Source of the DNA: Natrialba aegyptia DSM 13077
GTDB taxonomy: Archaea > Halobacteriota > Halobacteria > Halobacteriales > Natrialbaceae
Length of the DNA: 64,000 nt
Reading direction: 5' to 3'
Assembly (NCBI RefSeq): GCF_000337535.1
Contig: NZ_AOIP01000053.1
Coordinates: forward strand, 1-64,000
In this document: positions 41,545-50,779 of the stretch, piece after piece
How the letters are laid out: each line of letters begins with the position of its first letter
How positions within the stretch are numbered: position 1 is the first letter of the stretch
The notes under the pieces: model-generated
Told to the model about the DNA's origin: nothing
What the model saw: only the letters and a program-made list of their open reading frames with translations
The model's database searches: none
Position numbers and translations under genes: made by a program

Positions 41545-43848
41545 CTAGTCGTCGTCCTCCGCCATCACCCGATTGGGAATCGTCCCCTCCTCTAGGGACT
41601 CCGCCGGGTCCGAGACGTCCCGCAGCGTGAACCGCTTTTTCACCATGTCGTAGGCGAACACGAGCGTCCCGATGATGATGAGAGTGTCACCCGGGAGACG
41701 CGCCCAGAACAGGAGTTGGATGATCTCGCTGTTGTAGAAGGCGAGACTCCGAGCGGCACCATAGGTCTGCGTGAACGCCGTCTCGAGCTGGAGGAACCCG
41801 ACTGGGAGCACCGAGACGAACACCATGACCGCGAGGCCAACGTTCCAGAGCCAGAACGACCAGCGAAGTCGACGCTCCGTCCACTGAGAGGGAATCGTCG
41901 AAATGCGGAGCATGTACGTAGCCATCCCCAGTGCAAGGAGGCCGAACGCGCCGAACATCGCGGCGTGCGCGTGTCCAACGGTAAGATACGTCCCGTGCTC
42001 GTAGTAGTTGACGATGGGGAGGTTGATGAAGAACCCGAGCACGCCGGCGCCGACGAAGTTCCAGAACCCGCTCGCGATGATGAACATGAACGGGAGCGTG
42101 TACGGGAACGATTCGTCGCTCGTCGCGAGCGCCCGGTACTGCCCCATCGCCTCGAACAGGATGAGGATGAGGGGAATGAGTTCCAGCGTCGAGAAGATCG
42201 TTCCCAACGGGAGCCACATATCGGGTTGGCCGATCCACCAGTAGTGATGGGATGCGCCGATGACGCCCGATCCCATCACGAACAGGGCCTGGAACGCGAC
42301 GGCTTTCTCGGCCGAGCGCTTCCTGAGTAGCCCCATTGAGACGAGCGTGAGTCCGATGACGGCGACGATGAAGAACTCGAAGGCGCCCTCGACCCACATG
42401 TGAACCACCCACCAGCGCCAGAACTCCGTCATCACGATGTTCGTCTCCGGCGTATAGAACATCCCTGCGGTGAAGAGGAGGCCGATGGACCCACCGGCGT
42501 AGATGATCATGTGGGCGAGCCCGAACCGCGATTCGCGTTCGAGCATCGGTTTGAACCCGCGGTACACGAGGCCAGTCCACAGCACGAATCCGACGAGCAG
42601 GCCGACCTGCCAGAGCCGGCCCACTTCGAGGTACTCGAGCCCTTCGTTCCCGATGATCCACCAGAGTTCGCCGTCGATGTAGCCATGGGACCCGAGCCAG
42701 ACGCCGGCGAGACCCCCGACTGCAACGACGATGAGCGCTCCGAGCAGGACGTGGATGAAGGTTCGTTGTCGCTTGGGTTCGTGGTTAGTGAGAAGGGGCG
42801 GGAGGAACAGTCCCGCGCCGAGCCACAGCGCCGCAATCCAGAGGATCCCAAGGTCAAGGTGGAACGTCTTGGCGAGCGCGAACGGGAATACCTCGACGAT
42901 ATGGATACCAAACACTTCCTCGATCCCGAAGAACGCGTGTCGCTCGATGTAGTAGTGTGCGAGAAGTCCGCCCAAGAAGACCTGTAAGGTGAATAGTAAC
43001 CCCGCGAGCGGGATGAAGCGGGTTGCTGCGCGTTGACTAGGAGTTAGATTGATTTCGTCTGGCGGTGGGATTTCGATGCCCTTGATTTTCGGTTCTGGGA
43101 GTTCGACGGATTTGTAGAGGAAGACGCCGAGGCCGACGGCACCGACGAGCAGGACCATACTGATGACGCTCCATATCATCGTCGCACCAGTCGGTGTGTT
43201 ACCGGCGGCGGGGTTGTACGGCCATTCGTTCGTGAAGCTCGTGTCGCCACCCGGTCGGTCGGTGTGGGATATCCACGCAGTCCAGAGCGCGAAGTCGGCG
43301 AACTGACTCGCTTCTTCTTCGGAACCGATGAAGCCGGCGGCGACGCCGCGGTCGAGTGCGCCCTCGTGGTATCGTTGGACGTACTCGTCGCGGACCTGCT
43401 CGTGGGCGTACATCTCCGCTTCGGAGTATTCAATTGTCTCTGCGCCTTCGGTGAACTGTTCGTCGAGGTCGTCCTGGACGAGGCGGTCGACACTCCCCTG
43501 CTCAGCCGATTCTAGGCCCGAATACGCTGTATCGTACCGGTCCTGTGCGTAGTAGTCCCGCATGTACTCGACTTTCAGGTCGAGCGTGTCGGCGGTGTAG
43601 TCGACCCCATAATATGCGCCATTGCCGAGGATTGACCCGTGGTTCATCAGACTGTTCTTCTGAAACGCGATTTTCCCGGCCTGAACCTGAGATTGCGTGG
43701 CGACGGTTTCGCCATCAGGACCGACTACCTCCTGAGGTATTGGAGGGACTTCTTGTGCGGAATAAATCGCACCCCCGCCCATCACGATCAGATTAAATAC
43801 AAAAACCGTGATTAGGGCTTTTGCGATAGTTTGTCTCGTGATCTGCAT
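41545..43848 (-). CDS. norB: Quinol-dependent nitric oxide reductase (qNOR)
   Basis: A 767-residue, 14-helix enzyme that reduces NO to N2O with quinol. The N-terminal extension (residues 30-240) with NHGSILGNGAYYGVDYTADTL replaces the cytochrome c subunit. Catalytic features: HLDLGILW, heme/FeB ligands in VVHMWVEGAFEFF (with the essential Glu), GASHHYWW, and VGHAHAAMFGAF for the two hemes. Length and order fit qNOR rather than cNOR. It stands alone; a long inverted repeat lies in its upstream region. In denitrifying or NO-exposed haloarchaea it protects against NO or conserves energy indirectly. Confidence 0.93.
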   Translation of the reverse strand: MQITRQTIAKALITVFVFNLIVMGGGAIYSAQEVPPIPQEVVGPDGETVATQSQVQAGKIAFQKNSLMNHGSILGNGAYYGVDYTADTLDLKVEYMRDYYAQDRYDTAYSGLESAEQGSVDRLVQDDLDEQFTEGAETIEYSEAEMYAHEQVRDEYVQRYHEGALDRGVAAGFIGSEEEASQFADFALWTAWISHTDRPGGDTSFTNEWPYNPAAGNTPTGATMIWSVISMVLLVGAVGLGVFLYKSVELPEPKIKGIEIPPPDEINLTPSQRAATRFIPLAGLLFTLQVFLGGLLAHYYIERHAFFGIEEVFGIHIVEVFPFALAKTFHLDLGILWIAALWLGAGLFLPPLLTNHEPKRQRTFIHVLLGALIVVAVGGLAGVWLGSHGYIDGELWWIIGNEGLEYLEVGRLWQVGLLVGFVLWTGLVYRGFKPMLERESRFGLAHMIIYAGGSIGLLFTAGMFYTPETNIVMTEFWRWWVVHMWVEGAFEFFIVAVIGLTLVSMGLLRKRSAEKAVAFQALFVMGSGVIGASHHYWWIGQPDMWLPLGTIFSTLELIPLILILFEAMGQYRALATSDESFPYTLPFMFIIASGFWNFVGAGVLGFFINLPIVNYYEHGTYLTVGHAHAAMFGAFGLLALGMATYMLRISTIPSQWTERRLRWSFWLWNVGLAVMVFVSVLPVGFLQLETAFTQTYGAARSLAFYNSEIIQLLFWARLPGDTLIIIGTLVFAYDMVKKRFTLRDVSDPAESLEEGTIPNRVMAEDDD

Positions 43849-44159
43849 AGAAATGCCAATACATTATGGGGACTTGAAACTGCGGGGGTAGCGAATATTC
43901 TAGTTCACCGGATATTACTACCCCCTGACGAGCCCTGTAAAAAGTATGAACGCTCACTGCTACGTCAGGCCCAGCCATAAACCCGCTTCTAATAAGCCAA
44001 TACTGTCTCTGTTGGATTCGGTAAAGTAGGACATCCGGGTTCAGATGAGATTAAAACCGAGCGTCGCACCATCGGTAAAACGGATAGATATGGCTAAATC
44101 TGTCTTGTCTGATGGATAGCAGAAGCTATAGACTGATTGGATAGGTAGGCGAAGCTGTA
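43849..44159. other. Divergent intergenic region of norB and SMR copy 2
   Basis: 311 nt with no gene. For norB, a TATA-like CATAATG lies about 20-30 nt before the start, with the GGGGGTAG/CTACCCCC inverted repeat further upstream. Nothing else specific is seen on the SMR side. Confidence 0.5.
43884..43925. promoter_or_regulatory. Inverted repeat upstream of norB
   Basis: Perfect 8-bp arms GGGGGTAG (43884-43891) and CTACCCCC (43918-43925) flank 26 nt that contain GAATATTC. The repeat ends 35 nt before the norB start, upstream of the TATA-like element, so it could bind a regulator or fold as a stem. Confidence 0.5.
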
Positions 44160-44483
44160 ATGTCGTGGTATATTCTCATACTCGCAGGCCTGTTCGAAAT
44201 CGGCTGGGCAATCGGGCTTGAATATTCGGACGGACTCACGAAACCAGTGCCAACGGTCGGCACTATTGTCGCCCTCGTCATCAGTATGGTACTGTTGGCA
44301 CAAGCCGTCAAAGATCTCCCAATCGGGACAGCATATGCTGTCTGGACAGGTATTGGTGCTGTCGGGACAGCCACGCTTGGAATCGTTCTCTTTGATGAAC
44401 CCGCCGCTCTAGCCCGCATCTTATTCATCGGTGTGATTGTCGTCGGGATCGTTGGTCTACACGCTGTCTCGGGCGGGCACTAA
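44160..44483 (+). CDS. SMR-family (SugE/EmrE-like) efflux protein, copy 2
   Basis: A 107-residue, four-helix protein nearly the same as the one at 13285-13608: AGLFEIGWAIGLEYSDGLTK, then TAYAVWTGIGAVGTATLGI and GLHAVSGGH. Same length and start context (MSWYILILAG). It should export small cations such as guanidinium as an antiparallel dimer; with the other copy it could even pair as a heterodimer, but the copies are 30 kb apart. Stands alone beside norB. Confidence 0.9.
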   Translation: MSWYILILAGLFEIGWAIGLEYSDGLTKPVPTVGTIVALVISMVLLAQAVKDLPIGTAYAVWTGIGAVGTATLGIVLFDEPAALARILFIGVIVVGIVGLHAVSGGH

Positions 44484-44599
44484 ACAGCTAATTATCACCA
44501 CTCACACCTGAATCTACACGTATTGTAGTCAGTCTTCAAATCTCCTCTTGGACTTGACCACCCACAGCCATAAACGGATAGGGAGCGTATTTTCGTTGT

Positions 44600-45055
44600 A
44601 TGACAAGTGAACGAGTAACCGAGCTCCTCCAGCGGGCATATAGTGACGAGATCGAGACCGTGATGAACTACTTGACGAACTCCATTGTCCTCGACGGAGT
44701 CAGTGCCGAAGAGGTAAAACAGAGTCTCGAAGCCGATGTTCAGGAGGAACTTAATCACGCCCAATTGTTGGGCAATCGGCTCAAGCAACTCGACGAGCGC
44801 CCGCCCGCGTCAGCTGATTTCGAAGCTCGTCAGGAGAGTCTTCAGCCGCCGGAGGACAGTACCGACGTCGTGTCGGTCATCGACGGAGTCTTAGACGCCG
44901 AAGAAGACGCCATCCAGATGTATCGCGACCTCATTACAGCCGCGACTGATGCCGATGACCCAGTCACCGAAGATCTCGCAGTCACAATTCTGAGCGACGA
45001 AGAGGCCCACCGTACGGAGTTCCGCGGCTTCAGACGCGAATACAAACAGGACTGA
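44600..45055 (+). CDS. Ferritin-like four-helix protein
   Basis: A 151-residue all-helical protein. Two helix pairs carry Glu/His positions of a ferritin-like di-iron centre: RAYSDEIETVMNYLTNSI and EELNHAQLLGNRLKQL, then LDAEEDAIQMYRDLI and LSDEEAHRTEFRGF (ExxH twice). It probably binds iron or detoxifies peroxide in the cytosol. It lies near nitric oxide reductase, consistent with iron management during nitrosative stress. Distinct from Dps (shorter N-terminus). Single gene with a 115-nt upstream gap. Confidence 0.82.
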   Translation: MTSERVTELLQRAYSDEIETVMNYLTNSIVLDGVSAEEVKQSLEADVQEELNHAQLLGNRLKQLDERPPASADFEARQESLQPPEDSTDVVSVIDGVLDAEEDAIQMYRDLITAATDADDPVTEDLAVTILSDEEAHRTEFRGFRREYKQD

Positions 45056-45471
45056 AGTGGTAACGACTACCCTCGTCGGTCTTTGCAGCGCTGTCAAAGG
45101 TCGAAATCGGCCGTCTAGGCCCTATTTATTCCCTCTCATCTCGTAACTGAGCCCCTTCTACAAAAGAGATACCTTACAATATATGAAATAAAAATCCCCA
45201 TTTCAAAAATAAATTTTATTTCCTGACGTGGCCAGTCCCCGATAGGATCATCTCCTGCATTCTCAGAGTCGACGAATACGCTGGCGAAGGGAGGTATCGA
45301 CCTCCGGTCCCCTAACCACATGCAGTTCCCTACCACAATGTGGTCGGAATCGGTCAATCACCTAATTCCATTTACACGGGGACGTCACAGACGTCAGGCG
45401 GAGTTCGGTCGGCTCCTGGGATTCCTTTGTTTCCACCACCTATTTGCAATGAGAGTCGGTACCAACGCTCG
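45056..45471. other. AT-rich gene-free stretch
   Basis: About 415 nt without a supported gene. Near 45200 it is strongly A/T-rich, with AAATAAATTTTATTT that could fold into a weak hairpin. Near 45320 ACCACA and TGTGGT form a 6-bp inverted repeat with a 19-nt loop. No RNA gene is recognised. Confidence 0.4.
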
Positions 45472-46530
45472 ATGACCCCTCTTGAGATCAGCCTCCGCAT
45501 CGGTGCGGGACTGTTCTTGATCCTGATCAACGCGTATTTCGTCGCCATCGAATTCGCGTTGACACGAGTCAGGCAGTACCCCAAATCGGAGTTCGATACA
45601 CCTGGTCTGCGACGCGCGTGGGAGATGACCAACGACCTCGAATTGTACCTCACCACCTGCCAGATCTGGATTTCCGGAACTAGTATCGCGCTGGGGATCG
45701 TCGCTGAACCCGGCTTAGCTGCGCTCTTCGAGCCACTCTTTCAGGACACGTTCCTGGCATCCGTCGGTGCTGGTTCGCTGCTGGGCTTTTTCCTCATCAA
45801 CATGGTCCACCTGACTCACGGCGAGCAGACGCCGACCTACCTCGGCGTCGAGCGGTCGAAGCAGGTCGCTCGGTACGGGGCTCGACCGCTGTACTGGTTC
45901 GCGTGGCTGATTTCACCCCTCATCAAGTTCGGTGACTGGGTTGCGAAAGGCACGCTCCGGCTGTTCGGTGTCGAAATGACCGGTGCGTGGCTCGAAACCG
46001 AGGAAGAAGTCCTGGAGACCAGGGCACAACTCCGAAGCCGACTCGGTGATATGCTCGAAGAAATCGAGGTTCCGGAAGAACGCCGTGACGAGGTTCTCAA
46101 TGCGCTCGACATCGACGAGATCTCAGTCGAGGAAATTATGGTCTCGACCGAGGACATCGTCGCACTCTCTACGACAGTATCCATCGAGGAAAACTTCGAT
46201 CGCATCCAACACACACCACATACTCGATTCCCGCTCGTGGGCGAGGAGTTGACTGACTTCCACGGTATCGTCTACGCCCCGTCGATCATCAACAACTTCG
46301 ACGACCTCCAGGAGGGCGCAGTGACGTTCGAGGAGGTTGCAGCCCCGCCAATGACGCTGTCAGCGGATACGACTGTGAGCGACGCCTTCGATCAGTTCCA
46401 GGCACAGGGACAGGAGTTGGCACTCGTTGTCAGCGATGGTGAGGTGGTCGGATTACTCACTGCCACGGACACGCTCGAAGCCGTAATGGGACAGTTGGAA
46501 GACCCGCTCGATGACGAATATTTAGAGTAG
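45472..46530 (+). CDS. CNNM/CBS-domain membrane protein (CorC/HlyC-like)
   Basis: A 352-residue protein. An N-terminal CNNM domain of about four helices contains NAYFVAIEFALTRVR and INMVHLTHGEQTPTYLGVERSKQVA (the HxxGEQxPK-type loop), followed by a CBS pair (ISVEEIMVSTEDIVALS, HTRFPLVGE, then MTLSADTTVSDAFDQFQ and VVGLLTATD). Such proteins export or sense Mg2+/Co2+. The start at 45472 is chosen as the family N-terminus; upstream codons are proline-rich and unlikely. No operon partner is evident. Sometimes mislabelled haemolysin. Confidence 0.88.
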   Translation: MTPLEISLRIGAGLFLILINAYFVAIEFALTRVRQYPKSEFDTPGLRRAWEMTNDLELYLTTCQIWISGTSIALGIVAEPGLAALFEPLFQDTFLASVGAGSLLGFFLINMVHLTHGEQTPTYLGVERSKQVARYGARPLYWFAWLISPLIKFGDWVAKGTLRLFGVEMTGAWLETEEEVLETRAQLRSRLGDMLEEIEVPEERRDEVLNALDIDEISVEEIMVSTEDIVALSTTVSIEENFDRIQHTPHTRFPLVGEELTDFHGIVYAPSIINNFDDLQEGAVTFEEVAAPPMTLSADTTVSDAFDQFQAQGQELALVVSDGEVVGLLTATDTLEAVMGQLEDPLDDEYLE

Positions 46531-46777
46531 AAACCTCTGACAGGCTCGACGGGAAAGTGGCAGATGATTCGGCGAATGTCCGGCCCCTGGTGGGAGTATT
46601 CGTCTGAATGGGTCGATATCTGTCGAATCGTGCCGGATACTACGTGTATAGAGCATACGGGCCAGCGAGAGAATACGATTTCTGGAAGTCGTACCTGTAT
46701 TCGGCCTGTGAACGGGACTAGTCGTTCTGAACCCGAAGACGAGTCCACCTAAAACCGTGGCTGCTGCTACAGATCGT

Positions 46778-47170
46778 TCATGAGTTCGCCGTGCGTGTTT
46801 CGCGGACGAACTGTACCATTGCCACGAACAGGACGAGACAGATACCGATCATCAAACCCTGCGAGACCGTGGCGATAGTCGATTCGACCGGTTCACCCGT
46901 TAGCAACGAAATCACATCGGGGATGCCGCGCGTCGATCCGAGAGCCCCGACCACTGCCAGGAGGCCGATTCCATAGGCAGCAAGCCGTTGCCGTTCCGGG
47001 TTCTGGTGTCCCACCACCCCCAGGATAGCGACAAGAACTCCGAAGAAGGTTGGAATGAGCGCTGTGATACTCGCGAAGTCCGAGAGCACGTATGCGCCGA
47101 TCCCTACGATGACGAGTACGACTCCGAGCGCGATTCCGAGCACGAACGTGGACGGGCTTGAACTCACCAT
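46778..47170 (-). CDS. Small four-helix membrane protein
   Basis: A 130-residue protein made almost entirely of four hydrophobic helices (VLGIALGVVLVIVGIGAYVL, LIPTFFGVLVAILGVVG, YGIGLLAVVGALG, MIGICLVLFVAMVQFV) with short loops. A polar HQNPERQRLAAYG loop joins helices 2 and 3. No metal or redox motif is seen. Similar four-span haloarchaeal proteins are of unknown function. Monocistronic, in front of the MBL gene on the same strand with 264 nt between. Confidence 0.75.
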   Translation of the reverse strand: MVSSSPSTFVLGIALGVVLVIVGIGAYVLSDFASITALIPTFFGVLVAILGVVGHQNPERQRLAAYGIGLLAVVGALGSTRGIPDVISLLTGEPVESTIATVSQGLMIGICLVLFVAMVQFVRETRTANS

Positions 47171-47433
47171 ATACGATATCCGTGTGAAGCAGGTGTATGC
47201 GTTTCTATACTGAGTTAACCGTTAGATGATTCGATCCAACTCGTGAGGGACACACGCAATGGCATCTCGAAAAAGCCATCCCTCCGAACGTCGGAACCGG
47301 GTATCTCACCATGGTATAGGAAGACAGACCTTCACCGTATTCCACTATACGGCCGTAGCACTGGAAAATCAACATTCTGCTGTTTTCTGAGGACCGTGCT
47401 ACCCGATACGTGTTTGATCCAAAGAATCGATCG

Positions 47434-48291
47434 CTATGGAGAGAGGGTAAACCCATCCTCAGCCACGATCACGTCGCCGTCGAATACTGCCTCGGCATCT
47501 CGCCGCATCGATTCGAGATCACGGTACGGCATGATGTGCGTGAGAACGAGCGTCTGGACGCCAGCGTCCTGGGCGAGTTCTCCCGCGTCTGTGGCATCAC
47601 AGTGATTGGCCGTCAGTGTCGACTGGTCCAGGTCTCGTTCTCCCTCGGCATACCGTTGCCAGACGAACTGGTCGTCCTCGTCCGGCACACGGTCCTTGTC
47701 GACCGGGGCAGTGTTACAGTCCTGCACGAGGACGTCTGCATCAGAAGCGAACTCTGCGAGCGACGGGATCTTCCGCGTGTCGCCGGAGAAGACGAACGAC
47801 GAACCGGTTTCGTGTTCCTCGAAGCGGAATGCGTACGTCTCGATGGAATGTTCGACCGGGAGTGCGTCGACCTTCCAGCCGTTCATTTCTTGACTGAACT
47901 CCTCTGTCACAAGTTCGGTTTCGATGTTCGAGATGCCGTCAGTCGGATAGATGTCCTTGCGGTACTCGATGTCTTCCGCGTAGACGTCGTACAGCGCGTC
48001 GACGAGCCGGTCGGTGCCGTCGGGTCCGTACACGGTGAGCGATTCGCGGCCACCCTCGGTCCAACTCGTGAACGCGAAGTGGAAGAACGACGCGTTGTGG
48101 TCCAGGTGATGGTGGGTGAAGAACATCGTCTCGATCTCTCCAAATGGAATTCGCGCATCCATGAGGCCGTAGACGGTGTTTGGCCCACAGTCAATCAGAA
48201 CGCGTTCGTCTGCGATGTCAACGACGATGCTCGTGCCACCACGCTCGGGAATTGGGATGGGACTTCCCGTACCGACGAGGGTGATTTCCAT
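47434..48291 (-). CDS. MBL-fold hydrolase, RNase Z/arylsulfatase-like
   Basis: A 285-residue protein. EITLVGTGSPIPIPERGGTSIVV at the N-terminus and FFTHHHLDHNASFFHF (HxHxDH-type motif as HHHLDH) are typical of the RNase Z/ElaC branch and of long-chain arylsulfatase-like MBL enzymes. FSGDTRKIPSL, VQDCNTAPVD and LVLTHIMPYRD supply further metal ligands. It is therefore a soluble zinc hydrolase, tRNA processing or ester hydrolysis; the absence of the long RNase Z exosite arm favours the latter. Start at 48291 (MEITLVGTG). Confidence 0.82.
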   Translation of the reverse strand: MEITLVGTGSPIPIPERGGTSIVVDIADERVLIDCGPNTVYGLMDARIPFGEIETMFFTHHHLDHNASFFHFAFTSWTEGGRESLTVYGPDGTDRLVDALYDVYAEDIEYRKDIYPTDGISNIETELVTEEFSQEMNGWKVDALPVEHSIETYAFRFEEHETGSSFVFSGDTRKIPSLAEFASDADVLVQDCNTAPVDKDRVPDEDDQFVWQRYAEGERDLDQSTLTANHCDATDAGELAQDAGVQTLVLTHIMPYRDLESMRRDAEAVFDGDVIVAEDGFTLSP

Positions 48292-48383
48292 AGTTTTTCT
48301 ACGGGACAAAGCCGTTTGTACGTTCGCACCGTCGCTTGGATCACAGGGTTCCTTCGACGGATAGGTACCACTGCTGTAGTGGG

Positions 48384-49232
48384 TCACGCTTCGCCGGGTC
48401 GGCCCCAGAAACTCGCAACTGGGCCCGAGATGACGAGACTGAGGAGTCCGAACGCAACGATGATGGTGAGCACGCCTGGGTCGCGGAAACTCGTCGTGGC
48501 GATGAGCAACGCGATGGCAACGTTTCGCGCGGCAGTCGTCGTGGCGAGGACTTCCCGCGTGCCTTTACCTGGTCCACCGAGGGCGTATCCGAGGAGTAAC
48601 GCAGCGCCGACGACAGCGACCGAGATGAACAGTGTCCCGGTACCGACGAGTTGGCGCATTTCGCCGGCATAGACGAGCGTCAAGAGGATAATCAGGAGAA
48701 CGAGCAAGACGGTTGAGAGTCCCTGGATCGGTGGATGCAATCGCGTTGCAATTGACTGAAAGCGCGCCTTGACGCCGAGGCCACCGATCAGAGGGATCAG
48801 CTGCGTCACGACAACGATTCGGGCGATTCCGAGCGGGTCAGCTGAGACATCGCCGGGCATGAGGAGTGCCACCGTAATCGGTATCGTCGCGACGGAGACG
48901 ACACCCAGAGCAGCCATCAGCCCGCTCGCGAACGCGACGTCGCTGTTCGAGATCTCGGCTAGTTTCGGACCAAAGGGTGCTCCCGGGGCCATGGCGATCA
49001 ACAGGAGTCCGACGACGTGACCGGTCTCCATCGGAACAGCAAGGACGAATGCGAACGCCAGCAGCGGAACGAGGACGAGATTCACGAGCAGTGATTTCGC
49101 CAGCAGCCACCGTTGTCCGAGTGATATGAGGATCTCGTCGGTCGTCAACGCAAGCCCCATCGAAAGCATCGTCGCGAGCACGAAGACGACTGTCACAAAA
49201 TCGATGACTGCGGTGACTGTTATCGGTCCCAT
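48384..49232 (-). CDS. SBF/BASS-family (bile acid:sodium symporter-like) transporter
   Basis: A 282-residue protein with nine to ten hydrophobic helices. Signatures are FVLATMLSMGLALT, LLLIAMAPGAPFGPKLAEISNSDVAFASGLM, and TTAARNVAIALLIATTSF, as in the SBF/ACR3 superfamily of Na+-coupled carriers. Substrate may be an organic anion; arsenite transport would need the ACR3 Cys, which is not seen. It is upstream of the MBL gene on the same strand, 92 nt away, and could share its transcript. Confidence 0.85.
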   Translation of the reverse strand: MGPITVTAVIDFVTVVFVLATMLSMGLALTTDEILISLGQRWLLAKSLLVNLVLVPLLAFAFVLAVPMETGHVVGLLLIAMAPGAPFGPKLAEISNSDVAFASGLMAALGVVSVATIPITVALLMPGDVSADPLGIARIVVVTQLIPLIGGLGVKARFQSIATRLHPPIQGLSTVLLVLLIILLTLVYAGEMRQLVGTGTLFISVAVVGAALLLGYALGGPGKGTREVLATTTAARNVAIALLIATTSFRDPGVLTIIVAFGLLSLVISGPVASFWGRPGEA

Positions 49233-49522
49233 TTGTCTATGAACTCGTTTCTCGATTTGGAGAGAAAAGTGGCCTGTATATCGATTTCACCGCTTTTTAT
49301 CGATGGTCTACGCGTTCACTCATATCTGCTGGGATACCTTATTTGCCGAATAGGAAACCATCGATTTTCGAATTCGCCCGTCCGGATTGCAGTCGGCGTC
49401 TAGCATATGAACGACCTACTCGGTGACCTTGATCAGACATAGGTACTCGAGAATTTGTGAGTCCATTTCTGAGGACTGTAACCGTGAGTGGAAATCAGAA
49501 TTTGTCCAGATTCATCCGAACA

Positions 49523-49996
49523 CTACGCGGCTCTTACAGCCTCGGTCAGTTCGTCGTAGTCGGGTTCGTTCGTCGGATCGTCGGCAACCCAATCGTAGGT
49601 AATCGTCCTGTCCTCGTCGACGACGAACACCGCCCGATTTGCGACGTCGTAGAGCCCGAGCGGCTCGATGTTGATTTCGAGATCGTATGCCCGGATGGCG
49701 TCGCCGGCCATGTCGCTGACGAGGTCGAATTCGATCCCGTGTTCCTCGCGGAACGCACCCTGAGAGAACGGGGAGTCGGCGCTCACGCCGAAGACAGTTG
49801 CGCCACCCTCCCCGAACTCATCGATTCGCTCCTGGAGCGCGACCATCTCGTTCGTACACGGAGGTGTGAACGCCCCAGGGAAGAAGGCGAGAACGACTGG
49901 ATCAGTACCGATGTGATCTTCGAAGTTGAACGGTTCGTGGTCGCTCGTGCCGAGCGTTGCAGTGAACGTCGGTGCAGTGTCTCCTTGGGAAACCAT
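49523..49996 (-). CDS. Peroxiredoxin (AhpC/TSA, AhpE/BCP-like)
   Basis: A 157-residue peroxidase. The peroxidatic Cys is in FFPGAFTPPCTNEM, the P-x-x-x-T/S-x-x-C signature read here as GAFTPPC; no obvious resolving Cys is present, so it is likely a 1-Cys type regenerated by thioredoxin or a low-molecular-weight thiol. SADSPFSQGAFREEHGIEFDLVSD and AVFVVDEDRTITYDWV complete the fold. It reduces peroxide or peroxynitrite in the cytosol. Near the NO-related genes, peroxynitrite is a plausible target. A 290-nt gene-free stretch precedes the SBF gene on its other side. Confidence 0.9.
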   Translation of the reverse strand: MVSQGDTAPTFTATLGTSDHEPFNFEDHIGTDPVVLAFFPGAFTPPCTNEMVALQERIDEFGEGGATVFGVSADSPFSQGAFREEHGIEFDLVSDMAGDAIRAYDLEINIEPLGLYDVANRAVFVVDEDRTITYDWVADDPTNEPDYDELTEAVRAA

Positions 49997-50119
49997 CGAG
50001 ATTCACTTCGAGCCGTCGGGTGAAAAATGCCGGCCCGAACATACTCTGTGTGAGTTCCTCACGAGGAGTACATCTGCTGCCAGCACGGGTCAGAAAAGCA
50101 GATGTCTGTGAGGTGGCCG

Positions 50120-50779
50120 TTAGGCGGTCTGTCGGGGCGCAGTACGGTCTGATTCGGTTCCGCGCTCGAACGACTTGACAATTCGTTCCTCGGCGCGGTG
50201 CAGAATCTCTGAACACGTCGACTTCGCCATGTCCAGTGACGCTGCGAGGTCCTCCTGCGTACACTGTCGTGGGGAGTCGTAGTATCCCCGTCTCAAGGCA
50301 GCTTCGATCAGTCGTTGCTGCTTGTTGGTCAGGATTCGATCGAACTCAGGCTTGGCGTGGATGTGCTCGACGACGTATCCGACCTCCGACTCATCCAGCG
50401 CCGACCCAAGCGTCGATAACCTGTTTCGCGTCGTGGTCAGTTTCCATTCGACCTGGCCGTTCTGGATTTCGAAGGGCATCTCCACTGGGACGCCCGCTTT
50501 GTCGAGAACGTCCAAGAGAATCGGTTTGTCCGCCTCGATCTGGAGGAGAGCTCGATTCGGCTCTTGGTGGAACACCTCCACAGTGTGTACAGGGTCGAAC
50601 GACCGGATCGATTCGATAATCTCCGTTGGCTTCTCTGCCAGTAGCTCGACGAATCCAACGCCGACGGCGTCGGCAGACTGAGCAGATCGAACACGAAATT
50701 CTGCTGAAGGATGGTTTCGTGAGACGGTACCAATCCAAGTTCGCTTCGGGATCGTCAGGGTCAGTGAAGCACACACCAT
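50120..50779 (-). CDS. HTH-10 (Bat-type) transcriptional regulator
   Basis: A 219-residue haloarchaeal regulator. The N-terminal sensing half begins SLTLTIPKRTWIGTVSRNHP; the C-terminal HTH-10 reads LTNKQQRLIEAALRRGYYDSPRQCTQEDLAASLDMAKSTCSEIL (only family-typical pieces RRGYYDSPR and DLAASLDMAKSTCSEILHR are cited). Such Bat-like proteins include the NarO and DmsR regulators of denitrification and DMSO respiration. Start at 50779 is the family N-terminus. A perfect palindrome overlaps the start codon, suggesting repression by a DtxR-family protein. It may control the CGAA-N4-TTCG-like sites nearby. Confidence 0.85.
   Translation of the reverse strand: MVCASLTLTIPKRTWIGTVSRNHPSAEFRVRSAQSADAVGVGFVELLAEKPTEIIESIRSFDPVHTVEVFHQEPNRALLQIEADKPILLDVLDKAGVPVEMPFEIQNGQVEWKLTTTRNRLSTLGSALDESEVGYVVEHIHAKPEFDRILTNKQQRLIEAALRRGYYDSPRQCTQEDLAASLDMAKSTCSEILHRAEERIVKSFERGTESDRTAPRQTA

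Noticed and set aside
43890..43903. GCGAATATTC as a CGAA-N4-TTCG site for norB
   Set aside because: The half-sites do not have the required four-base spacing; only the longer GGGGGTAG inverted repeat is reported.
47410..48672. A 420-codon plus-strand frame antisense to the MBL and SBF genes
   Set aside because: Both minus-strand genes have strong motifs; this frame has none.
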